The position numbers and the translations under genes are program-made. This document shows, one piece after another, positions 43,197 to 52,421 of a DNA stretch of 64,000 nucleotides (within the stretch, counting starts at the first letter, position 1; every line of letters starts with the position of its first letter). Location of the stretch: positions 1 to 64,000 of the forward strand of contig JBGAGG010000007.1 of assembly GCA_044226845.1 (NCBI GenBank), written 5' to 3'. Source of the DNA: JAFDZO01 sp044226845. Lineage in GTDB: Bacteria; Bacteroidota; Ignavibacteria; Tepidaquicellales; Tepidaquicellaceae. The notes under the pieces were generated by a model. The model searched no databases and was not told where the DNA came from. It saw nothing but the letters and a program-made list of their open reading frames with translations.

Positions 43197-44717
43197 CTAT
43201 TTTAAAGGTATTTTTATAATTGCTGTAGCTCCTTTTTTCCTGTTGTTCTCAAGTGATAGGTTTCCCTGATGCGCTTCTACAATTCTTTTGCATACTGATA
43301 AGCCCATGCCCATTCCTTTTGCTTTAGATGTTACTAAAGGCTGGAATAATTTAGCCTGGACGTTATCGGGAATTCCTGTTCCTTCATCTGATATTCTGAC
43401 AACGAAATATTGTCCTTCGATATCTGCTGAAAGCACTATATCGCCGGAGATTTTTTCCATTGCCTGAACTGCGTTCGTGAGGAGATTAGTAAGAACTCTC
43501 TTCATTAATCCCTGGTCGAACTTTAATACAGGAAGATTCGGATTTAATTTTAAGTGGAGCTTGATATCATAGGGGTGCGCAATTGAAGTCATTATCTCTT
43601 CAATATACGGCTTGAAGTTTACGTCTCTCCAGTCAACAACAATGTTTCGGGCAATGTCCTGCAGGTCCGAAACAATTTTATTCATGTAGTCAACCTGCTC
43701 CTGAAATACATTGAGCGTATGGGTTGTAGTTTCTGAAACTGAATTTTTGTTTTTTTCAAGGAACTTAGGGCTAAGCTTCATCTTCGCAAGGAAGATTGTG
43801 TTAACCAGTACCTGTAACGGATTTCTTAAATCGTGGCCGACCATTGTAGCAGTTTCACCGATAGCGGCAAATCTTTTTGCCTCTTCAAGCTTTTTGCTTT
43901 GTTCATCAACTTTTACTTCAAGACCCTGTGAATATTTCTTTAGTTCTTCTGAATATTTTTTAAGCTCTTCACGGATTTTCTTGTTCTCAGTAATATCTCT
44001 TGCAATACAAACGTATGCAATAATCTGATTTGTAAAGTTATCCTTTATATGAGATACTGACAAAGAAATAGGGAATGTAGTTCCGTCTTTTCTACAATTA
44101 GTAAATTCACCTTCGAATTTTTTATTGTGCTTTTCTGAGTTTAACAGATTTTTATAAGCAGTGTATTCATCGTCTTTCCATATAATGCTTGAGCCTTTAC
44201 CCATGACTTCAGCAAATGTAAATCCGTAAATTTTTGTAAAAGAATTATTAACGTAGATTATCTGGTCATTAAGGTTCGTAATAAAAACAGCATCATTAAT
44301 GCTCATCAAAGCATTCGAGAGAATTTTTATTTTACCTTCATTCTCTTTTTTTGTGATGGCATTTTCAAGTGTAACTGGAAGCAGTTTCAGATGATTTTTA
44401 TTGGAGCTTTTTACGAAGTAATCATAAGCTCCGGCTTTCATTGCCTTTATAGCTGTCTCTTCATCGCCTGCACCTGTTATAACTATAATGGGTGTGGCGG
44501 CAAGCGCTTCGAATAAATCCAAAGCAATGCCGTCGCCTAAGAAATAGTCAGTAATAGCAACGTCGTAACGTTCCTTGCTGAGAACTTCCTTTGCTTCTGC
44601 GACTGAACCTGCTACAGAAAATTCATAAGGAAGTTTATGGAATTTCATGTATTGCAGAAAGACCTGCTGTTCAAGCTTGTTGTCTTCTACGAATAATACC
44701 TTTTTGCCTGCTGTCAA
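43197..44717 (-). CDS. REC-PAS-histidine kinase
   Basis: A 506-residue cytosolic kinase. The N-terminal receiver has EDN at 11-13 and phosphorylated Asp57 in VAITDYFLGDG. A PAS domain spans about 132-250 (AVFITNLNDQIIYVNNSFTK). A coiled coil (250-285) leads to HisKA with His295 in MVGHDLRNPLQ. The ATPase domain has LLTNAVQAM, DEGTGIP and GMGMGLSV, and lacks the F-box, as in NtrB-like kinases. There are no membrane helices. It lies between the BcsB-like gene (22 nt upstream) and the response regulator (12 nt downstream), so it is co-expressed with the polysaccharide machinery. The receiver at the front suggests it is itself an intermediate in a phosphorelay. Confidence 0.9.
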   Translation of the reverse strand: MTAGKKVLFVEDNKLEQQVFLQYMKFHKLPYEFSVAGSVAEAKEVLSKERYDVAITDYFLGDGIALDLFEALAATPIIVITGAGDEETAIKAMKAGAYDYFVKSSNKNHLKLLPVTLENAITKKENEGKIKILSNALMSINDAVFITNLNDQIIYVNNSFTKIYGFTFAEVMGKGSSIIWKDDEYTAYKNLLNSEKHNKKFEGEFTNCRKDGTTFPISLSVSHIKDNFTNQIIAYVCIARDITENKKIREELKKYSEELKKYSQGLEVKVDEQSKKLEEAKRFAAIGETATMVGHDLRNPLQVLVNTIFLAKMKLSPKFLEKNKNSVSETTTHTLNVFQEQVDYMNKIVSDLQDIARNIVVDWRDVNFKPYIEEIMTSIAHPYDIKLHLKLNPNLPVLKFDQGLMKRVLTNLLTNAVQAMEKISGDIVLSADIEGQYFVVRISDEGTGIPDNVQAKLFQPLVTSKAKGMGMGLSVCKRIVEAHQGNLSLENNRKKGATAIIKIPLK

Positions 44718-44739
44718 TATTTATATACAGATTAAAGTT

Positions 44740-46791
44740 CTATTTTTGTCTGAAAATCTTTCTTCTGAATATTATCAAGAGGAGCGCTAAAATTAATACT
44801 GCTCCGACTAAGAAATACCAAAGTTTTACGTTTGTTGTTTTCTCAACGTTCTTGAACATGCTCTTCGCAGGGCTTACTTCTACTATTCTTCCGTCTTTTT
44901 TAACAAGGCAGAGCGGTCCGTTCAGTTTCATGAAAGACTCTCTGTTTGTTAAAATATTGTTGATGGTATTTACTGTATTATCGTTATCAACCATAATAGA
45001 ATAAACAACGCCCTTCGAGTTCCATGGGTTTACGCATGCCTGTAAAATAGCAGACGATGTTGTTAATTCATTATTGATTGTATTGAAATTTTTATCAACT
45101 GCATATCCCTGCCCTTGCGGAGTTACAGGAAGTTTGTCTTTTAATTTTGACCATCTTGCGCCTTCATTCTGATATGCAAGCATTACGATAGTTGAAGATT
45201 TCTTCAAGCTGTCATCTATATCATCACCAACAACTACTCTGTATCCTGTTAATTGTTTATTTGCCTGACCTGATTTAGCAGCAATTAAGCCTGCTAATGT
45301 TAGATGAGAATCATTCATCTTTGAAGGAAGCCAGAATACTATAGGGTCAGAAGATAATCCGTTATCTGTAATTGCAAACGGAATATTCTTTAATGAAGGT
45401 GGTGCGCTATAATTACCCGGTGAAAGGTAAAGTTCGCTTGTACCTTCTACTACTGTCCATACTAAATCGTCATACCAGTGGTCGCAATTGATATCTTTGA
45501 TACCGCCGATTTCATGATATGCTGAGAATTCAACTGACCATTCGTTTTTATCAAGTTCGCTGTCAGGGATTTTAACTGTAAATGAACCGCCCTTTGCATT
45601 TGTTTCATTTAATGCGGCAGAACCTACAGGTACGCCGTTGATATAGATTACAAGAATTGACATTCTTGGGTTCATTACATCTGAGTGATAGAAATTAACT
45701 TTAATATAGGAGTCGTTGCTGATATCATAATTTAAAGGTCTTCTGAATATGAATGCTTTTCGCTGATTGAAAATACCTGCTAAAACTATTTGCGGGAAGC
45801 CAAGCTGATTTAAAGTAAATAAGCCTGCCTTAGTTGATTTTTTATTTGTATTAGTTACGTTCGGGAATTTAGTAATAATGGAATAAGTAGAATCCATCTG
45901 GTTTACCATTCCTGTATTTGTTAAAGCTGAAACTGATTTATTTAAACCTTCTGTTCCTTTACCGGATACGAATAAAACCGGGTCTCTGTCAGGTCCGCCG
46001 TCTCTTTTTACAAGACCGTTGCCTTCACTTACGCCCATTCCGTCTGTACCGAGTTTTGTAATATCACCGACTTTAATTTGTCTTCCGGGAACGCCGGTCG
46101 CATCTGTACTTACTCTGAAGTTGAAGTTACCGAACGGTGAACCGATACCCCAGTCGCTTATTAATTTTAAAACGTTCTCAATTTCGTTTGTAGACGGTTT
46201 CTGTGCAAGAAATACCGATGCCTGGATCGGATTCTTCATGTATGTATCTATATAAGGATACGGATAATAATAAAGCGGATAGTTGTTATTCACTACTGCC
46301 TCAACGTGCATTGTTGAGCTTTTTAAAATTCTGAGCCAGCAGGCGTTATTATAGATATCTTTACAAGGGTCATCGGATGTTCTGAGTATTGAAATTATTT
46401 TAATCTCATTAAAGCCCGGAAGGAGCTTATCTTTCGGCACAGTGATTTTGAAAGAGGCAGTATCAGGGTTCCTTGAGTTTACCTCACGGCTGGCAAGAGG
46501 TATATTGTTAACGGCAATTGTTATAAAGCTTACGCGAGGTAAAATAATCTCTGCATTTGAGTAGATGACTTCGAGTGTAATATTAGTGTAATCTTCAACG
46601 TAAGGTTTTGAATCGAAAAAGAAAACCGATGAGCTTACCGGACCTCTATTATACTGGTCTATCTCGAACATCTGAATATCATAAGTTCTAGGAGTGCCCG
46701 AAAACGCTATGCTTGCAGATGAGAGTACCATTATTCCTGTGATCAAAACCAGAAATACAGTTCTGCTCATAAAAATGAAGAGATTTTTCAT
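44740..46791 (-). CDS. BcsB-like periplasmic polysaccharide-synthase partner
   Basis: A 683-residue protein with an N-terminal signal (VFLVLITGIMVLSSASIAFS) and one C-terminal membrane helix (WYFLVGAVLILALLLIIFRR) followed by a short basic tail. This is the layout of BcsB, which is anchored by its last helix and guides the nascent glucan in the periplasm. The body shows two repeats of a carbohydrate-binding jelly roll with ASREVNSRN and GSAALNETNAKGGSFTVKIP-type strands. Each is followed by an alpha/beta domain (NPIQASVFLAQKPSTNEIEN and FWLPSKMNDSHLTLAGLIAA), as in BcsB. It heads the operon with kinase, response regulator and GT2 synthase. The polymer need not be cellulose. Names such as bcsB are withheld because of distance. 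Confidence 0.78.
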   Translation of the reverse strand: MKNLFIFMSRTVFLVLITGIMVLSSASIAFSGTPRTYDIQMFEIDQYNRGPVSSSVFFFDSKPYVEDYTNITLEVIYSNAEIILPRVSFITIAVNNIPLASREVNSRNPDTASFKITVPKDKLLPGFNEIKIISILRTSDDPCKDIYNNACWLRILKSSTMHVEAVVNNNYPLYYYPYPYIDTYMKNPIQASVFLAQKPSTNEIENVLKLISDWGIGSPFGNFNFRVSTDATGVPGRQIKVGDITKLGTDGMGVSEGNGLVKRDGGPDRDPVLFVSGKGTEGLNKSVSALTNTGMVNQMDSTYSIITKFPNVTNTNKKSTKAGLFTLNQLGFPQIVLAGIFNQRKAFIFRRPLNYDISNDSYIKVNFYHSDVMNPRMSILVIYINGVPVGSAALNETNAKGGSFTVKIPDSELDKNEWSVEFSAYHEIGGIKDINCDHWYDDLVWTVVEGTSELYLSPGNYSAPPSLKNIPFAITDNGLSSDPIVFWLPSKMNDSHLTLAGLIAAKSGQANKQLTGYRVVVGDDIDDSLKKSSTIVMLAYQNEGARWSKLKDKLPVTPQGQGYAVDKNFNTINNELTTSSAILQACVNPWNSKGVVYSIMVDNDNTVNTINNILTNRESFMKLNGPLCLVKKDGRIVEVSPAKSMFKNVEKTTNVKLWYFLVGAVLILALLLIIFRRKIFRQK

Positions 46792-47114
46792 TTATAGTTT
46801 TTTAGTTAGAATTTTAAAATTTCCCCGCTAGTGAAATTTATTGAATATAAGAGAATTTTATATTTTAATACATATATAAAGAAATCAAAATATTGTAAAA
46901 TCTGTCAAATATACCTGTGTTATATTACAATACGTTATACTCAATAATTAATAAGCAAAGTTAAGAGATATAATTGAAAAAAAATAGTATATAAACTATG
47001 AATTTTATTTTGCAGAAAAGATTTTTTAGAGAGCCTGAATTTACCTTCGGACACCTATTTTCATTTTTTAATTGACTGCATATACTTAAATTCAGGTAAC
47101 CAAATAATACGGCT
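46792..47114. other. Divergent promoter region
   Basis: 323 nt between the start of the BcsB-like operon and the Usp gene. It is very A+T rich, with no gene, repeat or hairpin of note. Promoters for both directions are expected here, but I see no convincing consensus. Confidence 0.5.
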
Positions 47115-47951
47115 ATGAAAAAAATATTGGTTCCGACAGACTTTTCTTCCGATGCTGCAAATGCTGTAAAGTTTGCATATTTGTTTGCAAAGGAAAACAA
47201 TTGTAAATTTTCTCTTTTAAATGTTTACAATTTTGCAGTATACGATCCGAACATGCCGCCTGAAATTTTATCTGATGTGATAAAGCAGTCATCGGAAAAT
47301 TCGACGGAAGGGCTTGACCTTTTAATAAAGGATTTTGAAAAGACATATCCGGATTTTAAAAATTACCTTGTTGATAAAATCGTTGCTGAAGGAAACACAA
47401 TTGAAGCTATTGAAAAAACTGCTTCTGATGGAAAATATGATTTAATAATGATGGGTACAAAAGGGGCAAGCGGAATTGAAGAAGTTCTGATTGGCAGTAA
47501 TGCTTACTCAGTCCTTTCGAAATCTAAAATTCCTGTTTTAGTTGTTCCTGAAAATTCTCAGTATAATGGATTAGGTAATATATTGTATGCAGTGGATCTG
47601 ACATGCTCCGAAGTTTCTGCCGTCAATGAACTGCAGGGATTGGTTGACCTTAATAAAAAAGACCTGACATTCCTTCATTTAAGCGGAGAGCTTGAAGAAG
47701 ATCTGACCAATGATGAAAAAATATGCTTTGATGAAATTAAGGATAAACTCAAAGATGTAAGCTATAAATTTGAATTTGCAAAATGTGTTAATATTTCTGA
47801 CTGTCTTGAAAAAATGATTCATACTTTAAAAGCAGATTTATTAATTGTATCAAAAAAGAAAAGAGATTTTCTCGAAAATCTTTTTCATGCTAGTGTTTCA
47901 AAAAAACTTGCCTGCCATACAGATATTCCGTTGCTGGCACTTCAAAAATAA
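47115..47951 (+). CDS. Tandem universal stress protein
   Basis: A 278-residue cytosolic protein with two Usp domains. The first (1-150) starts MKKILVPTDFSSDAANAVKF and has the nucleotide-binding loop GTKGASGIEEVLIGSNA near 117-133, matching the GxxGx9G(S/T) ATP motif. The second (about 155-278) begins ILYAVDLTCSEVSAVNEL and is degenerate: its corresponding loop (SKKKRDFLENLFHASVSKKL) lacks the glycines. So one domain probably binds ATP and the other is structural. The gene lies 22 nt upstream of polA and may be co-transcribed. Confidence 0.88.
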   Translation: MKKILVPTDFSSDAANAVKFAYLFAKENNCKFSLLNVYNFAVYDPNMPPEILSDVIKQSSENSTEGLDLLIKDFEKTYPDFKNYLVDKIVAEGNTIEAIEKTASDGKYDLIMMGTKGASGIEEVLIGSNAYSVLSKSKIPVLVVPENSQYNGLGNILYAVDLTCSEVSAVNELQGLVDLNKKDLTFLHLSGELEEDLTNDEKICFDEIKDKLKDVSYKFEFAKCVNISDCLEKMIHTLKADLLIVSKKKRDFLENLFHASVSKKLACHTDIPLLALQK

Positions 47952-47973
47952 AACAGAAAGTTTATAACTATAT

Positions 47974-50845
47974 ATGCCTGAAAAACTTTATCTCATCGAT
48001 GCAATGGCGATGATATACCGCGCCTACTTTGCATTGATATCAAATCCTCTTATCAATTCCAAAGGAAAAAATGTTTCTGCCGTATCGGGATTTCTCGGTT
48101 CGCTTGTAAAAATTCTTGAAGAAGAGAAGCCTGAGCATATTGCAGTCTGCTGCGATACTTCAGCTCCGACTTTCAGACATAAAGCTTTTCCTCAATATAA
48201 AGCCCAGCGTCAGGAAATTCCTTCAGATATGCCATGGCAGATAGATATGTGCAAAAAAGTTGTAGTCGCAATGAATATACCTATGATAGAATGTGACGGA
48301 TACGAAGCTGATGATATAGGAAAAAGCTGAGACGTATATGGTTACTCCCGATAAAGATTACATGCAGCTCGTTACTTCAAAAATATTTGTTTACAAGCCT
48401 GCAAGAAATGTTTACGGTAATAAAATTGCAGATAAAGAAATTATTGGAATAGAAGGCGTTGAAAGAAAGTTCGGAGTTCACCCTGAAAAAGTTATTGATG
48501 TATTAGGACTTATGGGAGATACTGCAGATAATATTCCCGGAGTAAAAGGCGTCGGGGAGAAAACTGCAACTGCATTGATACAGCAGTTCGGTTCGATAGA
48601 AAATATGTATGCACACATCGATGATATTTCCAAGCCGAAGCTGAAAGAGAATTTACTGCTTCATAAAGAGATGGCTTTGCTTTCAAAGGAGCTCGTTACT
48701 ATTAATACAAATGTCCCGCTGAATGTAAACTTCCACAATCTTAATAAAAAAGATGTTGATGTGGATAAAGTTGTTGAGCTTATGGCTGAGCTTGAATTTA
48801 AAACTCTGCTGAAAAAAATCGTAAAAGATAAGCTGCCCGGCACCGGAGCAGATATTTTAGCGCAGGTAAAAGAAACGCAGGGTGAAGATAAAGCAGACGG
48901 TAAATCACAGGAGAAAGGCAACAGACTGATTGAAAATTACGACAGCATAGTTGTTAATATCGAAGAGAAGCCAAAGGTAATAAAAACAATCAAAGACGTT
49001 GAGCATAATTATTACACTATAAAAAATGAAAAAGAATTTGCTGACTTTTTAAAGAAACTGAAGAATGAAGTACTGATTTCATTCGATACTGAAACCGATG
49101 CAAAAGATTGTATGACTTGTAACATAGTAGGGATGTCTTTTGCGTGGAAAGAAAAAGAAGCGTATTATATTCCTATACTTCATACAACTTCAAAAGGGGA
49201 GAAGTCTCTTTTTGATACCGAGAAATCCAGCCAGAACACCATTGGTATAGAGCTAAGTAAAGCTATAGAAGGTGTAAGACCTTATCTTGAAAGCAAGAAG
49301 GTGAAAAAAATCGGACAGAATATAAAGTACGATTATATGATAATGAAGAACTATGGAGTGACGATGGAAAATTTATATTTCGATACACTGATAGGTTCAT
49401 TCATTTTCAGTCCCGATGGTCATCATGATATGGATACGCTGTCAGAAAATTATTTAGGCTACAGACCAATTCCGATTTCAGATTTAATCGGCTCGGGCAA
49501 AGACCAGACATCGATGGACAAGGTTGATGTGGAGAAAGTTTCTGAATACGCCGCTGAAGATGCAGATGTAACACTGGAGTTATTCCATAAGATAAAGTAC
49601 GAGCTTCAGAAAATAAATATGTACAAGCTCTGTGAGGATATAGAATTCCCATTGGTAAAAGTTCTTGCTGAAATGGAATATGAAGGAGTAAAAATCGATC
49701 CTAAGATATTAAAAGAGCTGGATAAGACTGCCGATAAAATGATAAAGGAACTTGAAGCAGGAATTTATAAAGAAGCCGGAATGAATTTTAATATAGGCTC
49801 TACTAAACAACTGCAGGGTATATTGTTTGAAAAGTTAAAACTTTCTACAGGAAGAAAAACAAAAACAGGTTACTCAACCGATAGTAAAGTGCTTGAAGAT
49901 CTAAGATATCAGCATGCAATTATTCCAATGATACTTGATTACAGAATGGTGACGAAAATTAAGTCAACATATCTGCTCGGACTGATGGCTGCAGTAAATT
50001 CAAAAACAGGAAGAGTTCATACAAGCTTTAACCAATGCGTTGCAGTTACAGGAAGGCTTTCAAGTTTGAATCCTAACTTACAGAATATTCCTATTCGTAC
50101 TGAAATGGGAAGAAGCATAAGAAAAGCTTTTGTGCCTAAGGATAACACATTTAAAATTTTATCAGCGGATTATTCGCAGATTGAATTAAGAATTATGGCA
50201 CACTATGCAAACGATGAAAATATGATAAAGGCTTTTAAGAATAATCACGATATCCATACTGAGACTGCAATGAGAATTTTTAAGCTGCAGCATAAAGATG
50301 AAATGACCGGTAACCACAGAAGAAAAGCAAAGGAAGTAAACTTTGGAATTATTTACGGAATAGGAGCATTTGGATTAGCAAGCCGTCTCGAAATTAAAAA
50401 CTCGGAAGCTAAAGAGATTATTGACAGGTATTTTTCCGAGTATCCGAGAGTAAGAGAGTACATGGAAAATACAAAACAGTTTGCAAGAACATACGGCTAC
50501 GTTGAAACTCTTAAAGGCAGAAGAAGATATTTAAAACAAATCAATAATCAGAACGCAACTGCACGCGCAGAAGATGAAAGGGCTGCAATCAATATGCCTA
50601 TACAGGGAACTGCAGCCGACATGATAAAGATTGCTATGATAAATATTCAGAATGAATTTGAAAAAAAGAAATTGAAATCAAGAATGATGTTACAGGTACA
50701 CGATGAACTTGTATTCGAAGTAAAAAAAGATGAGCTTGATACGGTTAAGAAAATAGTTACGGATAAAATGAAGAATGCGATAAAGCTAAATGTTCCGATT
50801 GAAGTGGAAGTCGGCGTCGGCGATACATGGTTCGACGCTCATTAA
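47974..50845 (+). pseudogene. polA: DNA polymerase I interrupted by a frameshift and short deletion in the 5' nuclease domain
   Basis: Two frames together encode DNA polymerase I. The first (47974-48330, 118 residues) holds the start of the 5'-3' exonuclease (LYLIDAMAMIYRAYFAL, DTSAPTFRHK, GYEADDI) and then stops at TGA. The second, one base ahead in frame (from about 48320, first ATG 48338), continues with MVTPDKDYMQLV, GVKGVGEKTA, the 3'-5' exonuclease (FDTETD, NIKYDY, YAAEDAD) and the polymerase motifs (DYSQIELRIMAHYA; RRKAKEVNFGIIYGIG; VHDELVF). Compared with Taq polymerase (DDV to TADKD) about ten residues are also missing at the junction, so roughly 29 bases are gone. The Klenow-like part is intact and could be made from 48338. 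This is either a real lesion or an assembly fault. Confidence 0.85.
48338..50845 (+). CDS. polA: Klenow-like part of DNA polymerase I (open frame after the lesion)
   Basis: An 835-residue open frame starting at ATG 48338, directly after the broken 5' nuclease start. It keeps the C-terminal half of the 5' nuclease with its helix-hairpin-helix (PGVKGVGEKTA). It has a full DEDDy proofreading domain (FDTETD; NIKYDY; YAAEDAD) and a complete polymerase domain with motifs A, B and C (DYSQIELR, RRKAKEVNFGIIYG, VHDEL). Proofreading residues are intact, unlike in Taq. Whether it is translated on its own is unknown; no ribosome site is evident before the ATG (CTGAGACGTAT). Confidence 0.7.
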   Translation: MVTPDKDYMQLVTSKIFVYKPARNVYGNKIADKEIIGIEGVERKFGVHPEKVIDVLGLMGDTADNIPGVKGVGEKTATALIQQFGSIENMYAHIDDISKPKLKENLLLHKEMALLSKELVTINTNVPLNVNFHNLNKKDVDVDKVVELMAELEFKTLLKKIVKDKLPGTGADILAQVKETQGEDKADGKSQEKGNRLIENYDSIVVNIEEKPKVIKTIKDVEHNYYTIKNEKEFADFLKKLKNEVLISFDTETDAKDCMTCNIVGMSFAWKEKEAYYIPILHTTSKGEKSLFDTEKSSQNTIGIELSKAIEGVRPYLESKKVKKIGQNIKYDYMIMKNYGVTMENLYFDTLIGSFIFSPDGHHDMDTLSENYLGYRPIPISDLIGSGKDQTSMDKVDVEKVSEYAAEDADVTLELFHKIKYELQKINMYKLCEDIEFPLVKVLAEMEYEGVKIDPKILKELDKTADKMIKELEAGIYKEAGMNFNIGSTKQLQGILFEKLKLSTGRKTKTGYSTDSKVLEDLRYQHAIIPMILDYRMVTKIKSTYLLGLMAAVNSKTGRVHTSFNQCVAVTGRLSSLNPNLQNIPIRTEMGRSIRKAFVPKDNTFKILSADYSQIELRIMAHYANDENMIKAFKNNHDIHTETAMRIFKLQHKDEMTGNHRRKAKEVNFGIIYGIGAFGLASRLEIKNSEAKEIIDRYFSEYPRVREYMENTKQFARTYGYVETLKGRRRYLKQINNQNATARAEDERAAINMPIQGTAADMIKIAMINIQNEFEKKKLKSRMMLQVHDELVFEVKKDELDTVKKIVTDKMKNAIKLNVPIEVEVGVGDTWFDAH

Positions 50846-50878
50846 AAAATAATTTTTAAATTAAACATATTCTTATAA

Positions 50879-51340
50879 GTGTCGCAAATATTATCAAGAT
50901 TCATAGAGTGTATTGTTTTTAAAAACCACACCTTCGACCCTAAGTTTTTAGTACTGAAAAGAAGCGATGATGCGAAAGTTCATCCCGGAATATGGCAGAT
51001 AGTAACTGCAAAAATAGATGCAGGCGAAAAAGCATATGAGACTGCAAGACGCGAAGTAAAAGAAGAGACAGGATTAAAGCCTGTGGAGTTATATGTAGCT
51101 CCTTCAATAAATCATTTCTATAATTACATGGATGATTCAATTAATTTCATTCCTGTTTTTATTGCAGAAGTAGATTCTGACGATGTTAAAATTTCAGATG
51201 AACATTCCGAATTCGAATGGCTTTCATTTGAAGATGCAGTGGGCAGAGTTCATTGGATAAACCAGAAAAAAGTGATGAAGGAAGCGCACCTGCACATAAA
51301 AAATAAAGAGCTTTTTAAAACGCTTAGAAAAATAATCTAA
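50879..51340 (+). CDS. NUDIX hydrolase
   Basis: A 153-residue soluble pyrophosphohydrolase. The NUDIX box is AKIDAGEKAYETARREVKEE followed by TGL. It fits Gx5Ex7REUxEExGU except that the first glycine is alanine, while the metal-binding REVKEE core is intact. The FEWLSFEDAV segment near the end is typical of small NTP or dihydroneopterin-triphosphate hydrolases. The start is GTG at 50879, 33 nt after polA; no earlier start fits. The downstream gene hldD begins 22 nt away, so they may form one transcript. Exact substrate unknown. Confidence 0.85.
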   Translation: MSQILSRFIECIVFKNHTFDPKFLVLKRSDDAKVHPGIWQIVTAKIDAGEKAYETARREVKEETGLKPVELYVAPSINHFYNYMDDSINFIPVFIAEVDSDDVKISDEHSEFEWLSFEDAVGRVHWINQKKVMKEAHLHIKNKELFKTLRKII

Positions 51341-51362
51341 GAAATTAATTTAAAAAAAATTT

Positions 51363-52346
51363 ATGATAATAGTTACCGGCGGAGCGGGATTTATAGGCAG
51401 CGCCCTTGTATGGAGATTAAATCAGCTTGGCGTTGAGGATATTTTCATAGTTGATGAATTCGGCAAAGACGAAAAATATAAAAATCTTTTAAATCTTAAA
51501 TTTTATGATTTGATAGATAAGGAAGAGTTTGGTCATATCATTTCACAAAACGATGACTTCCTCAAACAGAACAGAGTCGATTCTATTTTTCATATGGGTG
51601 CATGCAGCGCAACTACCGAGCAGGATATGAGATATCTTTTGATAAACAATTACGAATATACAAAATATCTCTGCGGTATTTCTGTTGCAAACAACATTCG
51701 TTTCATTTATGCCTCATCTGCTGCCACATACGGCGACGGCTCGAAAGGATATAAAGACGATGAAAGTAAATTAAGCGAACTTAGACCTCTCAATAAGTAC
51801 GGCTACTCAAAACACTTATTTGATTTATGGGCGCAGCGCAACGGCTACTTAAATTCAGTAGTTGGTTTAAAATATTTTAATGTCTATGGACCAAATGAGT
51901 ATCATAAAGATGATATGCGCAGCATGGTTTCAAAAGCATTTGACCAGATAAAAGAAACAGGAAAAGCAAAGTTATTTAAAACGGACTCACCTGCATACGG
52001 CGACGGAGACCAGAGACGGGATTTTGTTTATATCAAAGATGCAGTCGATATGACTCTGCACTTCTGGCAAAATAAAATTTACAGCGGTATCTATAATGTA
52101 GGAACAGGCGAGGCTAGTACATTTAATTCTCTTATCAAACCTGTATTCAAAGCGATGAATCTAAAAGAGAATATTGAGTACTTTGATATGCCTGAAATAT
52201 TAAGAGGGAAGTATCAGGATTTTACTCAGGCAGATATGAATAAATTAAAAAATACAGGCTATAGTAAAGAGATTACAAAAGTTGAAGATGCTGTGATGGA
52301 TTATGTCGGAAATTATATGAATACTGATAATCCTCATCTGAAGTAA
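51363..52346 (+). CDS. hldD: ADP-L-glycero-D-manno-heptose-6-epimerase
   Basis: A 327-residue short-chain dehydrogenase-type epimerase. The NADP site is TGGAGFIGSALVWRL (5-19). The family-specific block is HMGACSATTEQD near 77-88, the catalytic YxxxK lies in YGYSKHLFDLW, and NVYGPNEYHKDDMRSMVSKA is diagnostic. It converts ADP-D-glycero- to ADP-L-glycero-D-manno-heptose for lipopolysaccharide core or other heptose-containing glycans, in the cytosol. The GT9 heptosyltransferase-like gene at 16818 would be a plausible user of the product. The other heptose genes (hldE, gmhA) are not in the window. Confidence 0.92.
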   Translation: MIIVTGGAGFIGSALVWRLNQLGVEDIFIVDEFGKDEKYKNLLNLKFYDLIDKEEFGHIISQNDDFLKQNRVDSIFHMGACSATTEQDMRYLLINNYEYTKYLCGISVANNIRFIYASSAATYGDGSKGYKDDESKLSELRPLNKYGYSKHLFDLWAQRNGYLNSVVGLKYFNVYGPNEYHKDDMRSMVSKAFDQIKETGKAKLFKTDSPAYGDGDQRRDFVYIKDAVDMTLHFWQNKIYSGIYNVGTGEASTFNSLIKPVFKAMNLKENIEYFDMPEILRGKYQDFTQADMNKLKNTGYSKEITKVEDAVMDYVGNYMNTDNPHLK

Positions 52347-52421
52347 TAGGAACAAAAATCTTCTATCTTTATAAATAAGATTTATATAATTTTATAGACT
52401 ATTATTCAAAATTCACCTTAA

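Noticed and set aside
48300..48345. Programmed frameshift joining the two polA frames
   Set aside because: GGAAAAAGC could allow slippage, but about ten conserved residues are also missing at the junction, which slippage cannot supply. A deletion or assembly fault is more likely.
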